Source: Anaerolineae bacterium (GTDB taxonomy: Bacteria > Pseudomonadota > Alphaproteobacteria > DSM-16000 > Inquilinaceae). From it: a stretch of 37,219 bases of DNA. The notes under the pieces are model-generated. The model did no database searches. It worked only from the letters and a program-made list of their open reading frames with translations, and was not told where the DNA came from. The DNA is taken from assembly GCA_028285185.1 (NCBI GenBank), contig JANQQD010000312.1, positions 1 through 37,219 of the forward strand. Direction: 5' to 3'. The translations under genes were made by a program, and so were the position numbers. Position 1 is the stretch's first letter. Every line of letters begins with the position of its first letter. Below are positions 32,758 to 37,219 of this stretch, one piece after another.

Positions 32758-32774
32758 GAAAAGCAACTGCTTTC
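32758..32774. promoter_or_regulatory. Candidate operator 2 of the SufR-like regulator
   Basis: GAAAAGCAACTGCTTTC repeats the pattern GAAAAG, six bases, CTTTC of the first site, 39 bp away, and ends 18 bases before the MFS start codon. Repressor binding here would block the transporter promoter (inference). Confidence 0.55.
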
Positions 32775-32792
32775 TAAATTCGGGGATCCACT

Positions 32793-34241
32793 ATGGCCCA
32801 GGCGGCCGACACGTACCGTACGCTGCTGTTCGGCCGCTACGCGTTTTCCACATGGACGGTGTGCCTGGGCGTCGGTCTGCACGCACTGACCTGGTTCATG
32901 GTGGCGACGGTGATCCCGTCCACCGTGACGGAACTGGGCGGCGCCCGGCTGATCAGCTGGGCGATGACCATCTATCTCATCGCCTCCATCGTCTCCGGCG
33001 CGGCCGGCGGCCTGACCAAGCGGCGGATCGGCGCACGCGCGGCCTTCAACCTGGGCGCGGCCGTCTTCGTCGTGGGCAGCGTGATCGCCGCGGCAGCGCC
33101 GACCATGACCGTGCTGCTGGTCGGCCGGGCGCTGCAGGGTTTGGGCGAGGGGCTGGTGATCGCCCTTTCCTATGCGGTGGTGCGGGAGATCTTTCCGAGC
33201 CACCTGGTGCCCCGCGTCTTCGGGCTGGAGGCGGTGGTGTGGGCGGCCTCGGCCCTGGCCGGGCCGGTTGTTGCCGGCATGCTGACCGAAGCCGTTTCCT
33301 GGCGCGCAGCGTTCGGCGTCAACCTGGTCCTGGGGATCGTCCTGATCGGATTCGTGGCCTTTGGCATTCCGCGCGAGACCTCTCGATCCGGCGGCAAAGA
33401 TCTTCCGTTGGTGCGGCTGGGGCTGGTGGGTGGTGGCATCCTGACCTTGAGCTTCGCCGGTCAGTTTCTGCAGGCAGGGGCGATCCTGGCCATCGTCGCT
33501 GTTTCGGTGGCGTTCCTCGTGGCATCGGTGCTGCTGGACCGGCGGGCGCGCACACGGCTGTTCCCCCGGCGTGCCTTCCATCCGCGCGATCCCGTGGGCC
33601 AGGGGTTCTGGCTGGTGCTGCTGATGCCGATCGCATCGGCCGGCATGAGCGTCTACATCCCGCTGTTCATGCAGGTGCAGTATGGCTTCTCGCCCACAGG
33701 CGCGGGCTACTTCGCGACTCTGACCGCACTGGCCTGGTCCAGTTCGGCCATAGTCGTCGCCAGGTTCAGTGGCCGAAGGCTGACGGACACCGCCATCGCA
33801 ATGGGGCCGGTGCTGCAGTTTGCCGGCCTGACGGTCGTTCTGGCTGGGTTCATGATCGACACGGTGCCGATGATCGGGCTGGGGCTGCTGGTCATCGGGT
33901 CCGGCTACGGCATCAGCTGGGCGTTCATCAACCAGCGCGTCATGCTGGTGGCCGATCCGGCTGAGGGCGATCTGGCGATCGCCCTGATGCCGACGCTGCT
34001 GTCCACCGGTTCGGCGCTGGGGGCGGCCGTGGCAGGGGCATTGGCCAATCTCGGCGGTATCGCCGACCCAGTCACTGCCGATATGGTGCGCGCGGCCAGC
34101 ACCTATATCTGCGTCGGCGGTCTGGCGCTTGCCGGGACGTCGCTGGTGGCCGGGTGGCGCTTCAGCCGCGCGATCCCCCGCCCGGTGCCTGCCGGTGGGC
34201 CAGTGGCCCCAACGAAGCCGACTGCGATGGAAGGAACGTGA
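32793..34241 (+). CDS. MFS transporter (DHA2-like drug/solute exporter)
   Basis: The 482-residue membrane protein has roughly 12-14 hydrophobic segments. MFS features are clear: VGRALQGLGEGLVIALSYAV (the motif-B/C region, with conserved R-x-x-Q-G), and LEAVVWAASALAGPVVAGML with the antiporter-type G-P-x-x-G of motif C, which points to proton-driven efflux. The order and length are like the EmrB/QacA-related group. Divergent control by the SufR-like gene suggests induction by redox or iron-sulfur stress (inference). The stop is five bases before the next gene. It likely heads an operon running to the window end. Confidence 0.88.
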   Translation: MAQAADTYRTLLFGRYAFSTWTVCLGVGLHALTWFMVATVIPSTVTELGGARLISWAMTIYLIASIVSGAAGGLTKRRIGARAAFNLGAAVFVVGSVIAAAAPTMTVLLVGRALQGLGEGLVIALSYAVVREIFPSHLVPRVFGLEAVVWAASALAGPVVAGMLTEAVSWRAAFGVNLVLGIVLIGFVAFGIPRETSRSGGKDLPLVRLGLVGGGILTLSFAGQFLQAGAILAIVAVSVAFLVASVLLDRRARTRLFPRRAFHPRDPVGQGFWLVLLMPIASAGMSVYIPLFMQVQYGFSPTGAGYFATLTALAWSSSAIVVARFSGRRLTDTAIAMGPVLQFAGLTVVLAGFMIDTVPMIGLGLLVIGSGYGISWAFINQRVMLVADPAEGDLAIALMPTLLSTGSALGAAVAGALANLGGIADPVTADMVRAASTYICVGGLALAGTSLVAGWRFSRAIPRPVPAGGPVAPTKPTAMEGT

Positions 34242-34246
34242 CACCG

Positions 34247-35095
34247 ATGACCGAACCCGCCCCCACGGCATTGGAGAAGGCGACCCGCTTCCGCCAGCTG
34301 CATGAGAGCGACCGGCTGTTCACCATCGCCAATGCATGGGACGCCGGCACCGCCCGCCTGTTCTCCGGCCTCGGCTATGAGGCGTTGGGTACGACCAGTG
34401 CCGGGCTCGCGTTCTCCCTGGGCAAGCCCGATGCGGCCGGCGCGGTCACGCGTGAGGAGGCGTTGGCCAATGCCGCGGCGATCGCTGCGGCAACGCCGCT
34501 TCCCGTCACGGCGGATCTGGAGTCCGGCTACGGTGCCGGACCGCAGGAAGTGGCCGAGACGTTCCGCGATGTTGTTGGCCTCGGCCTTGCCGGCGGCAGC
34601 ATCGAGGATGCGACGGCCGATCCCGGCCAGCCGCTCCACGACATCGGCGATGCGGTGGAACGGGTGCAGGCCGCCCGCGCGGCGATCGACGCCACCGGCA
34701 GCCCCTTCGTGCTGACCGCGCGCTGCGAATGCTATCTGACCGGCCACAAAGACCCCCTGCGCGAGGCGGTGACGCGCCTGACCCTCTATGCGGAGGCAGG
34801 GGCCGACTGCCTTTACGCGCCGGGGATCACGGAACGGGAAGAGATCGAGCTTCTGGTCCGGGCCGTGCCGAAGCCGGTCAATGTGCTGATCGGCGTATCC
34901 GACGCTACCTTGATGCTGAAGGAGCTGCAGGCCTTCGGTGTCCGGCGTGTCAGTGTCGGCAGCGCGTTTGCGCGTACTGCTCTTGGTGCCGCAATCCGCG
35001 CGGCGGTGGAGGTGGCCAAGGGCGGTACCGTCGGCTTCATCAAGCAGGCGGCGACCTTCAAGGAAATCAACCAGGTGTTTCTCGACGACGACTGA
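34247..35095 (+). CDS. Isocitrate lyase/PEP mutase superfamily enzyme
   Basis: The ~282-residue protein shows the superfamily TIM-barrel motifs: FTIANAWDAGTARLFSGLGY, YEALGTTSAGLAFSLG, the metal-binding ADLESGYG, GGSIEDA, and LTARCECYL. It belongs to the oxaloacetate-decarboxylase/carboxy-PEP-mutase-like branch, which cleaves or forms C-C or C-P bonds next to a carboxylate. The usual isocitrate-lyase KKCGH loop is absent, so isocitrate itself is unlikely. ATG 34247 lies five bases after the MFS stop with AAGGAA upstream; the longer open frame over the MFS gene is ignored. The next gene begins four bases after its stop, so co-expression with the exporter and the acetyltransferase is likely. 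Confidence 0.88.
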   Translation: MTEPAPTALEKATRFRQLHESDRLFTIANAWDAGTARLFSGLGYEALGTTSAGLAFSLGKPDAAGAVTREEALANAAAIAAATPLPVTADLESGYGAGPQEVAETFRDVVGLGLAGGSIEDATADPGQPLHDIGDAVERVQAARAAIDATGSPFVLTARCECYLTGHKDPLREAVTRLTLYAEAGADCLYAPGITEREEIELLVRAVPKPVNVLIGVSDATLMLKELQAFGVRRVSVGSAFARTALGAAIRAAVEVAKGGTVGFIKQAATFKEINQVFLDDD

Positions 35096-35099
35096 CGCC

Positions 35100-35570
35100 A
35101 TGACGGACGCGATCGACGAGACGGTCATCAGGGTTGCAACGGCGGCGGATGTCGACGGCGTACGCAACTGCGTCGATGCCGCGTTCACGCCGTTCGCGAT
35201 ACGGATCGGGCGCACACCGACGCCGATGCTTGCCGACTACAAGGCGCTGATCGCTGAGGGCCGCGTCTTCGTCGCCGATCGAGAGGCTGTCATCGGCGGG
35301 GTGATCGTCCTGCAACGGGAAGCCGAGGCGATCCTGGTGGAGACCCTGGCCGTTCACCCCGTCTGCCAGTGCCGTGGCGTGGGCCAATACCTTCTGACCC
35401 GTGCAGAGGCAGAGGCCCGTCGGGCCGGCAAGCCGCGCGTGCGGCTCTACACCAACGAACTGATGACAGAGAACCTTATCTGGTATCCCAAGCGCGGCTA
35501 TGTCGAGACCGACCGCCGGGAAGAGGACGGCCGCCGCAGGGTCTTCTTTGCCAAGACCCTGGCGGACTGA
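35100..35570 (+). CDS. GNAT-family N-acetyltransferase
   Basis: The 156-residue protein has the GNAT fold order: IRVATAADVDGVRNCVDAAF, then VFVADREAVIGGVIVLQ (strands 3-4), LVETLAVHP, and the acetyl-CoA loop CRGVGQYLLTRAEAEAR (Q/R-x-x-G-x-G/A form). It closes with LYTNELMTENLIWYPKRGYV. The substrate is unknown. It starts four bases after the preceding stop and its TGA overlaps the next ATG (TGATG), so it is within the operon. The larger open frame to 34938 is a shadow of the upstream enzyme. Confidence 0.9.
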   Translation: MTDAIDETVIRVATAADVDGVRNCVDAAFTPFAIRIGRTPTPMLADYKALIAEGRVFVADREAVIGGVIVLQREAEAILVETLAVHPVCQCRGVGQYLLTRAEAEARRAGKPRVRLYTNELMTENLIWYPKRGYVETDRREEDGRRRVFFAKTLAD

Positions 35571-36202
35571 TGCGTCCCCTTCGCCTCAAATCCCACCGTT
35601 CATTCAGCGTTTGGAAAGGTGTATCGGCGATGATCGGCGGGTGGTGTCGGGATCTGTCCCGACGGGTCGGGGGTGTCCGCGTGTCGAGCTTGAACGAAAT
35701 CGCCGGGAACGCCCAACCTGAACACCGGCCCCTCAAGACATTGGACAGATTGCCGGCTCTGCCGGCGTGGATCGAAAGCCGCTTTGGCGAGTTCATCCGC
35801 TACGGGCTTGCCAGTGCAGTGGCCCTTGGCGTGGATTTCGGCACGCTGGTGTTCTGCACCGAGGTGCTCGGCTTGCACTACCTTGCCTCAGCCGCCATCG
35901 GCTTTAGTCTCGGCATCCTCGTCATCTACAGGCTCAGCACGCGATGGGTGTTCGCCCATCGCCGGCTCGACAACAGGGCCACGGAATGGACCATCTTCGT
36001 GGCCATCGGTGTTGCCGGCCTGGTGCTGAACCAGATCAACATGGCAGGGCTGACCGAATGGGGCGGGCTGCGCTATGAGCTCTCCAAGGTCGTGTCGACG
36101 GGTGTGGTCTTTTGCTTCAACTTCGCCGCCAGAAAGGCGCTGTTGTTCACGCTGTCCAAGCGGGCTGACCCCAACGCCAGCCGAGGTGTGACCCCGTCAT
36201 GA
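35570..36202 (+). CDS. GtrA-family membrane protein
   Basis: The 210-residue product has about 65 residues of soluble N-terminus and a GtrA domain: [20 protein letters not shown], then [20 protein letters not shown] and the [10 protein letters not shown] motif, followed by [19 protein letters not shown] and [19 protein letters not shown]. GtrA proteins are four-helix flippase-like partners for undecaprenyl-linked sugars in envelope glycan synthesis. The ATG overlaps the GNAT stop; because the N-terminus is unusually long, ATG at 35630 (with GAAAGG upstream) may be the true start. Its stop overlaps the next ATG (ATGA), coupling it to the oxidoreductase. Confidence 0.87.
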   Translation: MRPLRLKSHRSFSVWKGVSAMIGGWCRDLSRRVGGVRVSSLNEIAGNAQPEHRPLKTLDRLPALPAWIESRFGEFIRYGLASAVALGVDFGTLVFCTEVLGLHYLASAAIGFSLGILVIYRLSTRWVFAHRRLDNRATEWTIFVAIGVAGLVLNQINMAGLTEWGGLRYELSKVVSTGVVFCFNFAARKALLFTLSKRADPNASRGVTPS

Positions 36203-37219
36203 CCGGGAAGACCGTCGCGATCGTCGGAGGCGGGCCGGCCGGGCTGACTGCGGCGCTGGAGCTGGTGCGCCGAGCCCGCATGCGGGTGATAGTCCTGGAA
36301 GCCAGTGGCGATCTCGGCGGCATCTCCAAGACCGTCAACCACAACGGCAACCGCATCGACATCGGCGGCCACCGCTTCTTCTCCAAGTCCGATTGGGTGA
36401 TGAACTGGTGGCAGGACATCCTGCCGATCGCCCATGGCGAGCCCACGGTCGATGTGAGCCATCAGAATAGTAACCGCAGCGTGGAACCGGCCGCACGTGA
36501 TACCGACGCCGACCGGGTAATGCTGGTGCGCAATCGGCTGTCGCGCATCTATTTCGACGGCAAGTTCTTCCCCTATCCCATCAAGGCCGATGTGGGCACG
36601 GCGCTGAAGCTGGGGCCGCTGCGCGTGGGGCGGATGATGGCGAGCTATGCCAAGGCGCGCGCCTTCCCGCGTCAGCCGGAAGTGAGCCTGGAGGACTTCC
36701 TGCTGAACCGCTTCGGCCACGCGCTCTACGACACCTTCTTCAAGCACTATACGGAGAAGGTCTGGGGTGTGCCGTGCAGTGAGATCAGCGCCGACTGGGG
36801 CGCGCAGCGCATCAAGGGGCTGAACATATCCAAGGCGCTGGCCCATGCCGTGAAGGCGCCGTTCCGGAAGCTGCGGCCGGGCGCGGGCGGGGCAGTCAAC
36901 ACCAGCCTGATCGAACGCTTCCTCTATCCCAAATACGGCCCCGGCCAGATGTGGGAGACGGTAGCCGAGAAGGTGCGGGCCGGCGGCGGCGAGATCCGCT
37001 TCCACGAAAAAGCCGTGGGCCTACAGATCCTCGACGGCAAGGTGCGGGCGCTGACGACGCAGAACGTTGAGACCGGCGAGCGTACGACGCTCCAGGCGGA
37101 CCATGTCATCTCCACAATGCCGGTGACGGAGCTGGTGGCAGCCATGGGGCCAGGGGCGCCGGAGGCGGTACACCAGGTCGCGTCGGGCCTGGGGTACCGC
37201 GACTTCATCACCGTTGGGC
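36199..37219 (+). CDS. FAD-dependent oxidoreductase (UDP-galactopyranose-mutase/amine-oxidase-like), partial
   Basis: The frame runs off the window (340 residues seen). The N-terminus has the FAD dinucleotide fold ([18 protein letters not shown], then a glutamate in [16 protein letters not shown]) and the conserved [34 protein letters not shown] and [19 protein letters not shown] resemble UDP-galactopyranose-mutase-like and phytoene-desaturase-like proteins that neighbour glycan genes. The ATGA overlap with gtrA suggests a joint role in modifying a lipid-linked sugar (inference). The substrate is unknown. Confidence 0.85.
   Translation, partial: MTGKTVAIVGGGPAGLTAALELVRRARMRVIVLEASGDLGGISKTVNHNGNRIDIGGHRFFSKSDWVMNWWQDILPIAHGEPTVDVSHQNSNRSVEPAARDTDADRVMLVRNRLSRIYFDGKFFPYPIKADVGTALKLGPLRVGRMMASYAKARAFPRQPEVSLEDFLLNRFGHALYDTFFKHYTEKVWGVPCSEISADWGAQRIKGLNISKALAHAVKAPFRKLRPGAGGAVNTSLIERFLYPKYGPGQMWETVAEKVRAGGGEIRFHEKAVGLQILDGKVRALTTQNVETGERTTLQADHVISTMPVTELVAAMGPGAPEAVHQVASGLGYRDFITVG

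Noticed and set aside
32736..34271. 511-residue minus-strand open frame
   Set aside because: Antisense to the MFS gene, His/Gln/Gly-rich, no protein family, and it would cover the promoter of a well-supported gene.
34103..35215. 370-residue minus-strand open frame
   Set aside because: Antisense to the PEP-mutase-family gene; low-complexity and not protein-like.
36073..37005. 310-residue minus-strand open frame
   Set aside because: Antisense to GtrA and the FAD oxidoreductase; no recognisable content.

Overview
The window is high-GC DNA from what looks like an alphaproteobacterium, probably Rhodospirillales-like. This is inferred from the protein families present (TRAP solute receptor, DUF4242, TolB-like/TPR regulators, DUF1223, DUF3179, IS630 with an A7 frameshift) and from base composition. 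No rRNA or tRNA gene was seen, so placement is loose.

Left part (about 1-15.2 kb): an accessory, gene-poor, regulator-rich region. It opens with the N-terminus of a two-partner-secretion exoprotein. Eight transcription-regulator genes follow, with large non-coding gaps, remnants and one insertion sequence. Four regulators, all on the minus strand, are paralogs. The two full-length ones (6418-7509 and 10803-11852) join an N-terminal domain resembling the acyl-homoserine-lactone-binding domain of LuxR proteins to an AraC-type DNA-binding domain. The other two (1083-1799 and 4516-5208) have lost almost the same N-terminal ~140 residues and keep the DNA-binding half. The remaining four are a winged-helix/TolB-like/TPR protein, a LysR protein, a GntR/UTRA protein and an AraC protein with a different sensor domain. 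The region also holds an orphan TRAP binding protein, a DUF4242 protein, a palindromic MITE-like element, a tandem repeat, a chopped signal-peptide gene, a decayed copy of a small secreted-protein gene whose intact copy lies at 15.2-15.6 kb, and an IS630-family element.

Middle part (about 15.2-29.3 kb): compact genes of ordinary character. They encode a small secreted protein, a stand-alone zinc-binding CZB protein, exported DUF1223 and DUF3179 proteins, a small membrane protein, a methyltransferase, a methionine gamma-lyase facing a TyrR-family regulator (a likely regulator/target pair), a pirin, a GAF-histidine kinase, a betaine-aldehyde-dehydrogenase-like enzyme, a DUF302 protein and CreD.

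Right part (about 29.4-37.2 kb): an atypical arginase-family protein, a secreted HExxH metalloprotease-like protein, and a SufR-like (Fe-S cysteine) repressor divergent from an MFS transporter, with two matching inverted repeats between them. The transporter heads a tightly packed plus-strand run: PEP-mutase/isocitrate-lyase-family enzyme, GNAT acetyltransferase, GtrA membrane protein, and an FAD-dependent oxidoreductase cut by the window end.

The most unusual content is the amplified family of LuxR-sensor/AraC-effector hybrid regulators, with its DNA-binding-only derivatives and candidate operators.
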